Source: Halovenus sp.
GTDB lineage: Archaea > Halobacteriota > Halobacteria > Halobacteriales > Haloarculaceae
Assembly (NCBI GenBank): GCA_003551265.1
Contig: PUMG01000233.1
Coordinates: 1-7,981 of the forward strand
DNA length: 7,981 nt
Direction: 5' to 3'
Each line of letters opens with the position of its first letter. Positions within the stretch are counted from its first letter, which is position 1. This document shows, piece by piece, positions 1 through 6,228 of this stretch. Both the position numbers and the translations under genes were made by a program. The notes beneath the pieces are model-generated. The model was not told the origin of the DNA. It made no database searches and worked only from the letters and a program-made list of their open reading frames with translations.

Positions 1-984
1 CTCGTCTTCGTCGGCTTCCTCGCGCTCGCGCTTCCGGCGGCGCTGTTAATCGGACTCGGCGTCCTGGGGGCAGCGCTGGACGCAGAGTCGGCTGTGTTCG
101 CCGGAGTGCTGGCGCTTGCCGCTTTCGGAGCGCTCATCGGAATCCGCTTCGAGTGGTGGGCACTGGTGAGAGCCTCCGAGGTTCAGTTGGCCAGCTACGA
201 CGAGATGGCCAAGAACACGCTCGCGCTGTTTGCTGGCGCGCTGGTGACGCTCGCCATCACGGTCGAGTTCGGTGTCTCGGCTATCGTCTCGGCAAGCATC
301 GTCGGCATTCTCGCAGCACTGCTCACGCCGAAGTACGCAGTGTCCGCGTACTGTGGTGCGTTCGTCGGGATGACGTCCCCGGAGTTGTTCACGACGTACT
401 GGCACGCGCTACTCGCGAGCGGCTTCGCCAGCGCCGTGTTCATCGTCGCCCAGCCCGTGTTCCACGGCATCGGCGGGAAACTCGGAACGACTGCGTTCGT
501 CGGTGCAACACTGACCATCCTGACGACGTCAGGCACGTTCCAGAGCGACCCGCTCCCGGGAGCGCTCACTATCTTTCTCGTCGTCGGCTACTCCATGGTC
601 GGGGCCGTGGCGACGTTCTCGATGCACGCACACCGCCCACCGAGTCCAGTGTTCGCCTCTGGAGTCGTCGGAGCGCTGGGCGGAGTGCTGTTACCGTTCG
701 TACACGGCGCGCCGGGTGAGTTGATGGCCGCCGGGGTGTTCGCCGCGTCGTTTGCCGGGATGAGTGAGCCAAAGCGCATCCCGAGACCGCACTGGATTCT
801 CCCTGCAGGCGCGATTGTCGGACTCGTGGTTGTCTACACCATGCCGTACTTCGGTGGCTCCGGCGGGAAACTCGGGACGATTGCGTTCGCCTCGTGTCTC
901 ACGGTGTATGGCCTGCTCGGCGCGGCTCACCTCGTCCGCGTCCGGCGTCAGCTCAAAACCGTTCCAGAACGCGACGTCACCTGA
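1..984 (+). CDS. Polytopic membrane protein of unknown function, 5'-partial, with an internal duplication
   Basis: The reading frame is open from the first base of the window to a TGA at 982-984, giving 327 visible residues; the true start lies off the left edge. A GTG at 94 is in frame, but the upstream codons already encode a good hydrophobic helix, so it is probably not the start. About ten hydrophobic segments alternate with short loops, so this is an integral membrane protein. Two halves repeat each other: GMTSPE (codons 367-384) matches GMSEPK (757-774), and GGKLGTTAF (472-498) matches GGKLGTIAF (862-888). Both pairs are exactly 390 bases (130 codons) apart. The C-terminus is short and basic (VRVRRQLK), probably cytoplasmic. 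A duplicated fold is typical of secondary transporters and channels, but I do not recognise the family and no substrate can be named. The SnoaL-like gene follows 43 bases downstream on the same strand and may be co-transcribed. Confidence 0.85.
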   Translation, partial: LVFVGFLALALPAALLIGLGVLGAALDAESAVFAGVLALAAFGALIGIRFEWWALVRASEVQLASYDEMAKNTLALFAGALVTLAITVEFGVSAIVSASIVGILAALLTPKYAVSAYCGAFVGMTSPELFTTYWHALLASGFASAVFIVAQPVFHGIGGKLGTTAFVGATLTILTTSGTFQSDPLPGALTIFLVVGYSMVGAVATFSMHAHRPPSPVFASGVVGALGGVLLPFVHGAPGELMAAGVFAASFAGMSEPKRIPRPHWILPAGAIVGLVVVYTMPYFGGSGGKLGTIAFASCLTVYGLLGAAHLVRVRRQLKTVPERDVT

Positions 985-1027
985 GGAGTACGAGGAACTA
1001 TGATGCACGCAGCCGTACAGCGACACG

Positions 1028-1384
1028 ATGACCGGCGCGAACCCCGACTCCATCGTCCGCACCTACTACGAACTGGTTGACGCTGAGCGCTACGACGACC
1101 TCGTCGCTCTATTCGCTGACGACGTCAGATACGAGCGCCCGGGTCAGCAGGCGATCGAAGGTAAGCCAGCACTTAGAACGTTCTACGAGAAGGAGCGCCC
1201 GCTGGAAGACGGTTCACACGAAATCTACACGGTCGTCGTTGCTGGCGATACCGTTGCAGTCCGGGGAACGTTCAGTGGTCGACAGGCGGGTGCCGACGTC
1301 GAGTTCGACTTCGCGGACTTCCACGAGTTCGAAGACGGTGAAATCGCCCGTCGCTACACGTTCACCGACCGCGACGAAATCTAG
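1028..1384 (+). CDS. SnoaL-like / NTF2-superfamily protein
   Basis: This 118-residue acidic protein has the size and pattern of the SnoaL-like/NTF2 alpha+beta fold. The N-terminal helix reads IVRTYYELVDAERYDDLVALFADDVRYE (residues 9-36), the usual opening of this family. It is followed by a helix GKPALRTFYEK and a curved sheet of alternating strands (HEIYTVVVAGDTVAVRGTFSG, then DVEFDFADFHEFEDGEIARRYTF). Family members include polyketide cyclases, delta-5-3-ketosteroid isomerases and many uncharacterised small-molecule-binding proteins, so the fold is clear but the substrate is not. The ATG at 1028 fixes a start that fits the family. No Shine-Dalgarno precedes it, as is common in haloarchaea; the two ATGs at 1000 and 1003 are in another frame. 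The TAG stop at 1382-1384 overlaps the stop of the convergent tatA. Co-transcription with the upstream membrane protein is possible. Confidence 0.85.
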   Translation: MTGANPDSIVRTYYELVDAERYDDLVALFADDVRYERPGQQAIEGKPALRTFYEKERPLEDGSHEIYTVVVAGDTVAVRGTFSGRQAGADVEFDFADFHEFEDGEIARRYTFTDRDEI

Positions 1385-1683
1385 CTCGAAGATTCCTCGG
1401 TCCGTTCGGTCTCAGTCTCAGTCTCCTCGTCGAGGTCCATGTACTCGGTTTCGTCGTCGTCGAGGTCGAGTTCTGCCTCCGGGTCAGCTGATTCTTCTAT
1501 CTCCTGCAGCTCTTTTTCGACCTGTGTGCGGCCTTTCTGGAACTCTCCCATCGCCTGTCCAGTCGAGCGTGCGAGCTTCGGGATTTTGTTCGCGCCGAAC
1601 AGCAGAACGGCTATCATCAGTATGACGACCATCTCCATGCCGCCAGGGACTGGCCCAAACAGCGGTACGAGTGTGCCTACCAT
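1381..1683 (-). CDS. tatA: Sec-independent protein translocase subunit TatA (TatA/E family)
   Basis: TatA oligomerises with TatC to let folded proteins with twin-arginine signal peptides cross the cytoplasmic membrane, the main export route in haloarchaea. The 100-residue protein has the family order: a short outside N-terminus; a transmembrane helix at about residues 15-29 with a polar residue near its start (E17); the FG hinge (F29-G30); and an amphipathic helix (KIPKLARSTGQAMGEFQKGR, 33-52). The last part is a very acidic tail rich in D, E and T, typical of haloarchaea. A GTG at 1695 would add four residues. The ATG at 1683 is preferred because a BRE plus TATA lies about 30 bases upstream of it, which predicts transcription starting almost at the ATG. 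The gene ends tail to tail with the SnoaL-like gene and is divergent from the peroxiredoxin. A Tat substrate is encoded at 4672-6228. Confidence 0.93.
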   Translation of the reverse strand: MVGTLVPLFGPVPGGMEMVVILMIAVLLFGANKIPKLARSTGQAMGEFQKGRTQVEKELQEIEESADPEAELDLDDDETEYMDLDEETETETERTEESSS

Positions 1684-1707
1684 TTCTACCCTCACTTTGC
1701 CAACTGT

Positions 1708-1724
1708 TGATTATAGTCTTTTTG
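1708..1724 (-). promoter_or_regulatory. Archaeal BRE/TATA promoter of tatA
   Basis: Read on the minus strand the sequence is CAAAAAGACTATAATCA: a purine-rich BRE-like stretch (AAAAAG) directly before an AT-rich TATA box (CTATAAT, centre about 1713). The usual archaeal TATA-to-start distance of about 26-27 bases puts transcription initiation near 1686, three bases before the ATG at 1683. The transcript would therefore be leaderless or nearly so. The assignment is by pattern and spacing only. Confidence 0.6.
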
Positions 1725-1764
1725 CTCTGACCAGCCTCCGAGAGTAGCTGGTACGCACTATGCA

Positions 1765-1795
1765 GACTGTACGTTCGTAACCGTCTTGTACAGTC
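1765..1795. promoter_or_regulatory. Perfect 8-bp inverted repeat in the tatA-peroxiredoxin intergenic region
   Basis: GACTGTAC at 1765-1772 is the exact reverse complement of GTACAGTC at 1788-1795, with 15 bases between the arms. The centres are 23 bp apart, about two helical turns, so a dimeric regulator could contact both arms on one face of the DNA. It lies 18-48 bases upstream of the peroxiredoxin ATG, where the core promoter should be; TTCGTAAC in the spacer is only a weak TATA candidate. An operator controlling the peroxiredoxin is the most natural reading. A transcript hairpin is the alternative. Confidence 0.4.
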
Positions 1796-1812
1796 GGTCG
1801 AACTGACGACGT

Positions 1813-2295
1813 ATGATTGCAGCAGGTGACGACGCACCAGATTTCACTGCACCACTCGTGACTGACGAAGTCGAACTGACAACCCTCTCAGAGACGCTCG
1901 AAGCAGACGCACCGGTCGTCCTCGCGTTCTTTCCAGCGGCCTTTACCGGTCTCTGCAGCCACGAACTCCGGACGTTCGAAGACCGCCTCGAGGCGCTGAC
2001 CCGCCACGACGCGACGCTGTACGGCATCAGCATCGACACACCCTCATCTCTCGCCGAGTTCCGCGACCAGCTTGGGCTCTCGTTCGGACTCGTGAGCGAC
2101 ATCAACCGCGAACTCGTCACCGCCTACGGCGTGGCCACGGATTTCGAACCACTGGGTATCGAGGACACCGCGACCCGCTCAGTGTTCGTCATCGACGAGA
2201 CGGGAACGGTCACCTACGCCTGGGTCTCAGATGAACCCGGAAGTGAACCTGATTACGACGAAGTCGAAGCCGCTGTCGCTGACGCAGCAGCCTGA
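1813..2295 (+). CDS. Peroxiredoxin, AhpC/TSA (BCP/AhpE-like) family, one-cysteine type
   Basis: Peroxiredoxins reduce hydrogen peroxide and organic hydroperoxides through a reactive cysteine, here probably in the cytoplasm since there is no signal peptide. The 160-residue protein has the thioredoxin-fold layout: an N-terminal GDDAPDFTAP strand (5-14), then the active-site loop FFPAAFTGLC (39-48). This matches the family PxxxTxxC motif with P41, T45 and peroxidatic C48. R122 in TRSVFVID is the expected catalytic arginine. C48 is the only cysteine, so the enzyme has no resolving cysteine of its own and must be recycled by an external thiol or a partner protein. The length is normal for BCP/AhpE-like members. 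The ATG at 1813 gives the expected N-terminus. The gene is divergent from tatA, with an inverted repeat just upstream, and the HD gene follows 66 bases later. Confidence 0.93.
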   Translation: MIAAGDDAPDFTAPLVTDEVELTTLSETLEADAPVVLAFFPAAFTGLCSHELRTFEDRLEALTRHDATLYGISIDTPSSLAEFRDQLGLSFGLVSDINRELVTAYGVATDFEPLGIEDTATRSVFVIDETGTVTYAWVSDEPGSEPDYDEVEAAVADAAA

Positions 2296-2361
2296 TCGCC
2301 AGATAGCGGCCGAGAGAACATCAAACGCAAGGAACTTCTGTCCGTCAGTATCAGTTCGAGT

Positions 2362-3195
2362 ATGAGCAACGACGAATCTGATTCTCCACGGAAGACAGCA
2401 GACGAGGAGTTGATGTACTACGACCCCGTGGACGACCACGCCTTTCCTGACGAGCGTGTCAACGCGGTTCTCGAGTTCGTCGACGACGACGAGGAGATTA
2501 CGACGTACCTCGACGCACAGAACGTCAATCCGGTCGACCGGATGGGCTACAACGACCACGGGACGAAACACATCAACATCGTCCGCAACCGGGCGCTCTG
2601 TCTGTACGAGCTGCTGAAACGCGGAAACGTCGAGTTCAACGGCGCGACAGACCAGGGACTCGAAGAGGCAGACGAGGCGGTTATCGTCGCTCTGGGTGCA
2701 ATCCTTCACGACATCGGCCACGTCGTCCACCGCAAGGACCACGCCTACTACTCGGTTCCACTCGCTGCGGACATTCTCGACCGTATCCTGCCCGAGTTCT
2801 ACGGACTCGCAGACACTGTGCGGATGAAAGGTGAAGTACTCCATACAATCATCTGTCACCACTCCTCGGAGACACCCCTGACGCTGGAAGCAGGTATCGT
2901 CCGCGTTGCCGACGCCCTCGACATGGAGCGTGGTCGCTCACGAGTCCCCTACGAGAGTGGCGGACGGGGAATCAACACGGTGTCCAGTCAGGCAATCGAG
3001 CGCGTCTCGCTCCGACCAGACGTCGACCGAGCAGTGCTCGTCGAAATCGAGATGCGAAACGCCGCAGGAGTCTACCAGGTCGACAGCCTCCTGAAAAAGA
3101 AAATCGACCGGTCGGGACTCTCCGAACACATGCGCATCGTCGCCATCAACACCCGGGAGGGAGACGACAACCTCGTCGAACGCATCGAGTTGTGA
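2362..3195 (+). CDS. HD-superfamily metal-dependent phosphohydrolase
   Basis: HD proteins bind one or two metal ions and hydrolyse phosphomonoesters or phosphodiesters, often of nucleotides. The 277-residue protein shows the signature in order: histidines H66 and H70 in DHGTKH, the HD pair H116-D117 in LHDIGH with H120 just after, H161 and H166-H167 in VLHTIICHH, and D184 in VRVADALDMERGRS. All expected metal ligands are therefore present and the enzyme is probably active. About 45 acidic N-terminal residues precede the domain. After residue 200 comes a C-terminal region with strands (RAVLVEIEMRNAAGVYQVDSLL), possibly a regulatory or dimerisation part. There is no signal peptide or membrane helix, so it is cytoplasmic. 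The substrate cannot be told from sequence. The ATG at 2362 has no clear Shine-Dalgarno or TATA in the 66-base gap behind it. Confidence 0.9.
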   Translation: MSNDESDSPRKTADEELMYYDPVDDHAFPDERVNAVLEFVDDDEEITTYLDAQNVNPVDRMGYNDHGTKHINIVRNRALCLYELLKRGNVEFNGATDQGLEEADEAVIVALGAILHDIGHVVHRKDHAYYSVPLAADILDRILPEFYGLADTVRMKGEVLHTIICHHSSETPLTLEAGIVRVADALDMERGRSRVPYESGGRGINTVSSQAIERVSLRPDVDRAVLVEIEMRNAAGVYQVDSLLKKKIDRSGLSEHMRIVAINTREGDDNLVERIEL

Positions 3196-3200
3196 CACTC

Positions 3201-3234
3201 TGTCCGGATTTTGTCCGGTTTTCGTCCGACAGTT
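3201..3234. terminator. Possible terminator region between convergent genes, with an 11-base repeat
   Basis: The short gap between the HD gene and the convergent GIDE gene holds GTCCG three times, at 3202-3206, 3213-3217 and 3224-3228, exactly 11 bases apart. Two TTTT runs (3209-3212 and 3219-3222) lie between the copies. The outer parts can pair as a bulged hairpin (CTGTC/CGGA with TCCG/ACAG). T runs on the plus strand fit archaeal termination after the HD gene. There is no comparable T run on the minus strand, so a role for the GIDE gene is less clear. Confidence 0.35.
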
Positions 3235-4080
3235 TCAGGAGATATCACTGATAAGCCCGTCGAACATCCGTGGTATCTCGATGCCCAGGAGTGGGCCGAC
3301 GACGAACAGAAAGGTCGCGACCCCGGCGACAAGGAAGAACCCCCCGACAGGGAGTCGCCACAGCGCCCACTTGCGGCGCTCGATGAGTCCGGACGGTTCG
3401 TCGTCGGAGATGAGAAACAGCGGCTCTTGCATCGAGTTGTCCAGAACCTTCTGGATGACGAGTCTGTCGGCGTTGGCTGAACCGATATCGACGTCGTCCT
3501 CGTCGCGTGGCTGGACAGTACCGAAGACGTAGACGCTTTCGGACTCTCTGATGAGGTTCTGTCGGTACTTGCGGTCGTTACTTTTCCCTCCGGCGTCAGA
3601 CGGAAAATCGAGGGAGTCGTGGCGTGTGACGAACTCCTGCACTGTCTCCGGGCCGCGTTCTGAACTGTCGACGTACTCCTCGGACCAGTCATCCGGGTCG
3701 AGGTCGAACGTCGTCTCCCTGTGTGGTCTCACGAGCACTTCTCCGGTACCGTCGTCGACGTAGAACGGCTTGAACAGCGTCTCTTCTTCGACGGTTTTCC
3801 AGCTATTGTTGTCCCCACTCGTGTCGTACTCTTTGATTTCGTAACACGCAAGCACACACTCGTCGTCGGAGAACGGTGCTTCGATCGGCTCTCCATCTGC
3901 CGTCACCGCACGACCGGTGATTTCTGAGGGGCCGATAGAGAGCGACTGTGCCTGCTCGGTCGGCGTATTCTGGATGAGCTGGCGCTGTCGCCATCGCGCG
4001 AAGCCCTTCCGAATCAGATACCCCCGCCAGCCAGCGCAACCACGACGTAGATGAGCGAGAGGAACCAGAAGCCCGGCCAC
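3235..4080 (-). CDS. GIDE (BAM)-domain membrane protein, possibly the 3' half of a frameshifted DUF3592-GIDE gene
   Basis: From residue 30 on, the protein matches the GIDE/BAM domain of prokaryotic relatives of the eukaryotic membrane E3 ligase MULAN. Visible parts are RQRQLIQNTPTEQAQSL (31-47), an EITGRAVTADGEPIEAPFSDDECVLACYEI region (from about 53), and FKPFYVDDGTGEVLVRP. Near the C-terminus, RRKWALWRLP leads into one membrane helix and a short tail ending in SDIS. There is no RING domain, so ubiquitin-ligase activity should not be assumed. The only conventional start in this frame is GTG 4080, inside the DUF3592 gene. It gives a poor N-terminus (MAGLLVPLAHLRRGCAGWRG) without the membrane helix this family normally has. 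From Y21 onward the sequence (YLIRKGFARWRQRQ) instead looks like the continuation of the membrane helix that ends DUF3592. Either a frameshift or translational coupling is needed to explain it. The domain call is fairly sure; the start is not. Confidence 0.75.
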   Translation of the reverse strand: MAGLLVPLAHLRRGCAGWRGYLIRKGFARWRQRQLIQNTPTEQAQSLSIGPSEITGRAVTADGEPIEAPFSDDECVLACYEIKEYDTSGDNNSWKTVEEETLFKPFYVDDGTGEVLVRPHRETTFDLDPDDWSEEYVDSSERGPETVQEFVTRHDSLDFPSDAGGKSNDRKYRQNLIRESESVYVFGTVQPRDEDDVDIGSANADRLVIQKVLDNSMQEPLFLISDDEPSGLIERRKWALWRLPVGGFFLVAGVATFLFVVGPLLGIEIPRMFDGLISDIS

Positions 4081-4475
4081 CCCTCGTTGGTGAGATACGC
4101 CTCCCCTGGTTCGTCGGGGTTGTAGTACGCCGCCACTCCCTCGCCGGAGGCTTTTCTGTCGCTACCCTCGATGTATCGGTCGGCGACGTCACGTGCTGTC
4201 GATTCGCTGTCGTGCCACCGGTCGAAGCGTCCCGGGTAGACGTTGTCCTCCTGGTAGGTTTCGCCGTCGACAGTGTACTCGTAGGTGATTGCTGGCCGGT
4301 ACTCTCTGTCGCCGTCGTTGACTCGCGTATCGACATCGGCTTCGAGAACGGTCGCAGCCACCCGTTCGTTGTGCTGAACCGAGGAGTTGTGGTCGATAAC
4401 TGGGGCGGTGAAGAAGAACGCAAAGACGCTGACAAACAGCAAAACTGCGATAATCCCCAGTCCCTTCTTGTCCAT
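4014..4475 (-). CDS. DUF3592-domain membrane protein, possibly truncated by a frame change
   Basis: This 153-residue protein has one N-terminal membrane helix (about 6-24), then an extracytoplasmic domain of the DUF3592 type. The domain includes ATVLEADV, the strands YRPAITYEYTVDGETYQEDNVYPGRF, and the ending AAYYNPDEPGEAYL. A second hydrophobic segment follows (GFWFLSLIYVVVALAGGG, about 135-152). It stops abruptly at I153 with TGA 4014-4016, right at the membrane edge and without the usual basic cytoplasmic residues. Those residues (IRKGFARWRQRQ) exist in the -1 frame just after the GGGGG run at 4021-4025. The function of DUF3592 is unknown. The ATG at 4475 is well placed; a weak promoter (CGAAAACTT, about 4503-4511) may lie behind it. 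It overlaps the GIDE gene by 67 bases and runs in the same direction. Confidence 0.8.
   Translation of the reverse strand: MDKKGLGIIAVLLFVSVFAFFFTAPVIDHNSSVQHNERVAATVLEADVDTRVNDGDREYRPAITYEYTVDGETYQEDNVYPGRFDRWHDSESTARDVADRYIEGSDRKASGEGVAAYYNPDEPGEAYLTNEGWPGFWFLSLIYVVVALAGGGI
4021..4025 (-). other. GGGGG run at the DUF3592/GIDE frame junction
   Basis: On the minus strand the DUF3592 frame reads GCT GGC GGG GGT ATC TGA. Re-reading one G (a -1 shift), or having one extra G in the run, gives GCT GGC GGG GGG TAT CTG ATT CGG AAG, that is AGGGYLIRK, and continues in the GIDE frame without a stop. The join would give 152 + 261 = 413 residues with three membrane helices. The site is consistent with a real indel, a sequencing error in a homopolymer, or ribosomal slippage just before a stop codon; the sequence alone cannot choose. 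Confidence 0.55.
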
Positions 4476-4671
4476 GGCTACAGTTCGTCAATTCGTGTCA
4501 AGAAGTTTTCGGAGAGAACGACAACCGTTTTCTTCACGAACCCGTACTGTCGCGTGGCCGATGACGAAGAACTGCGGTTCTGAAGGCGGAGGGCCGGACG
4601 GGCATCCACCCGTTCCTTTCGTCTGGTGATGAACCCTATGAGTGCCGAGGCCGTCATAATTGTAGATCGGT
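4476..4671 (-). other. 196-base gap with a doubtful 65-codon reading frame
   Basis: No recognisable gene lies here. One minus-strand frame, GTG 4675 to TAG 4478-4480, fills the gap almost exactly: its GTG overlaps the TGA of the lipoprotein gene (GTGA) and its stop lies two bases before the DUF3592 ATG. The layout looks like a coupled operon. However, the product (MNRSTIMTASALIGFITRRK...) is basic, serine/arginine-rich and uses AGA, ATA and several CGA codons; about 63 percent of its codons end in G or C, which is low for this genome. A small hairpin (ACGGG 4598-4602 / CCCGT 4609-4613) is also present. I lean toward non-coding spacer with a weak promoter for DUF3592. Confidence 0.3.
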
Positions 4672-6228
4672 TCACTCGTCTGGGCCGGCGATTCTGATAA
4701 ACGCCTCCATCGAGTCAGCTTTCTCAGTATCGTCCGCATCGACCAGATGAGCGATCGTGCCGTCGCATGGTGTGACGATGCAGTACAGCACGTCGTCATC
4801 CCCAACTGAGCCATCGCGGAGTGGAATCTGGATCTCTTTGCCGGTCTGGGGGTTGCGTCCACCGTTGTTCTGTTGCAGTGTTTCCTCGACGAGTGCAACG
4901 ACGTCGCGCAGTCCCTCGCCCTCACGGAACGCCTCGGGTAGCGACTGGAGCAGGTCTTCGTCGACTGCGCCGCTGTACAGCGATGCCCCGTTTGGGTGGC
5001 GACGAACGTTGCGGCGGAGTCGCTCACCGAGTACTCGCTGGGCGTCCGCGCTGGCCACGTCCCCGGGCGTGAACGACACGAACTCGTTGGGTCCCTGGAA
5101 CGTGAGCATTGTACAGGAGTTCTCGTGGAGTGCGCCGTCGTCGACGACCCACCCGCCGGTGTAGATGTACTCACCTTCGTGCTTGCAGCGCCGGACGTAC
5201 ACCACGGCCGGAATTGGCATTGGTGCATCCTCGGGGAACGCGAGCGCAGGTGCAGCAATCACCGGCGTCACGGTGACCCCATCGGACTCGGTCTCCTCAC
5301 CCCAGCCATCGGATATTGAAAAATCCGTGATCCTGACAATGCCACCCGCTCCTCCGCCGCCGCGGCCACTCGTGCTCTGAATGGAGACCTTGCCAGCACC
5401 GCTTCCCCGACTTCGGCCGCTTTCCGGTGGATCGTTCTGAACGGTGACGACTGCACTACCCCCGAGTGTGCGACCCACGACCGTCCGACCGCTGTCTTTG
5501 GGAACGAGCAACTCAGCACGACTGCCGCCCCACGACCAGGCAAACACCTCGTTATCGTCGGCGCTCACACTCTCGAACGAGTTGTCACCCCAGCACCACA
5601 GCGTGTCGTCGCGCTCGACACACAGCTGGTCGGTGGTCATGTACTGGAAGATGCGCTCGGGCGTGATCTCGTCAACGAGAGCCGGACCCCGGGGAATCTG
5701 TGCATCCGGAAGTGAGATGGTCATTGTTTCGCCGATGACTGGCTCTCCGTCCAGGTACTCGTACAGCTCATCGAGGAGGTCGTCAAATTCGTCGTCGTCC
5801 TCGTCCACATCGTCCGGAATGATGCCGAACGTACTACGGCGCTTGTTCGAGCGAACCGTGTTGTAATCCTGTGCTGGCTGGATGGCATCTACCGACCAGC
5901 TCTCGATGTCGAGACTCGTCGAAAGTGGGCCACTGGCTTTGATCGTAGCCGGGTTCGATTTGATTCGCCAGTCCCCAACGTCGTACATCCGACTGGTGGA
6001 CGAGCGGAGTCCCGACTGCAACTGCTCAACGCCGCCGCTCGCCAGTGCCCCGGGGACCACACCAGCAGGCGAGACTGAGATGTTCGTCGTGGCACTCGCA
6101 ATCCGACCGAGGCAGCCTGCCGTGCTCGCAAGTGCCGCCGCACCACTCGCTGCGAGGAACTGTCGTCTCGTTGTTCCGACATCTCCCTCGGTCGATGCTA
6201 CCGCTGGCTTCTCGGTGATTGTTCTCAT
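4672..6228 (-). CDS. Tat-exported probable lipoprotein of unknown function
   Basis: The N-terminus is a haloarchaeal Tat signal with a lipobox-like end: TTRRQFLAAS (19-28, twin arginines R21-R22), the hydrophobic stretch GAAALAS, then TAGC-LG with C39 as the likely lipidated residue. The -3 position is T rather than the more usual L. The mature part of about 480 residues would face the outside and is not a family I know. Visible in order are an acidic stretch (DDVDEDDDEFDDLLDELYEYL); the segment CVERDDTLWCWGDNSFE, a single RCC1-like motif too isolated to call a domain; a Gly/Ser-rich linker (SGRGGGGAGG); and a C-terminal region with CKHEGEY, NSCTM and YCIVTPC. Six cysteines after C39 could form disulfides outside the cell. 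An ATG at 6267 would add 13 residues, but it lies on the predicted TATA box, so ATG 6228 is preferred. The beta-helix gene lies upstream in the same direction. Confidence 0.8.
   Translation of the reverse strand: MRTITEKPAVASTEGDVGTTRRQFLAASGAAALASTAGCLGRIASATTNISVSPAGVVPGALASGGVEQLQSGLRSSTSRMYDVGDWRIKSNPATIKASGPLSTSLDIESWSVDAIQPAQDYNTVRSNKRRSTFGIIPDDVDEDDDEFDDLLDELYEYLDGEPVIGETMTISLPDAQIPRGPALVDEITPERIFQYMTTDQLCVERDDTLWCWGDNSFESVSADDNEVFAWSWGGSRAELLVPKDSGRTVVGRTLGGSAVVTVQNDPPESGRSRGSGAGKVSIQSTSGRGGGGAGGIVRITDFSISDGWGEETESDGVTVTPVIAAPALAFPEDAPMPIPAVVYVRRCKHEGEYIYTGGWVVDDGALHENSCTMLTFQGPNEFVSFTPGDVASADAQRVLGERLRRNVRRHPNGASLYSGAVDEDLLQSLPEAFREGEGLRDVVALVEETLQQNNGGRNPQTGKEIQIPLRDGSVGDDDVLYCIVTPCDGTIAHLVDADDTEKADSMEAFIRIAGPDE

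Noticed and set aside
2227..2862. 211-codon minus-strand frame opposite the peroxiredoxin end and HD gene
   Set aside because: It is antisense to two genes with clear family motifs, has a valine-rich composition produced by reading GAC/GAC-type codons backwards, and matches no family.
3235..4080. Ubiquitin E3 ligase activity for the GIDE-domain protein
   Set aside because: No RING-type cysteine/histidine cluster follows the last membrane helix; only the BAM-like part is present.
3803..4435. 210-codon minus-strand frame spanning DUF3592 and the start of GIDE
   Set aside because: It is in a third frame with low-complexity Ser/Thr/Arg composition, while the other two frames carry recognisable domains.
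4488..5258. 256-codon minus-strand frame inside the lipoprotein gene region
   Set aside because: Ser/Thr/Arg-rich, basic product in an alternative frame of a gene with acidic composition and a Tat signal; typical GC-rich shadow frame.
5554..5616. RCC1 (beta-propeller) repeat in the lipoprotein, from LWCWGDNSFE
   Set aside because: Only one such motif is visible; a propeller needs several, so it is likely chance resemblance.
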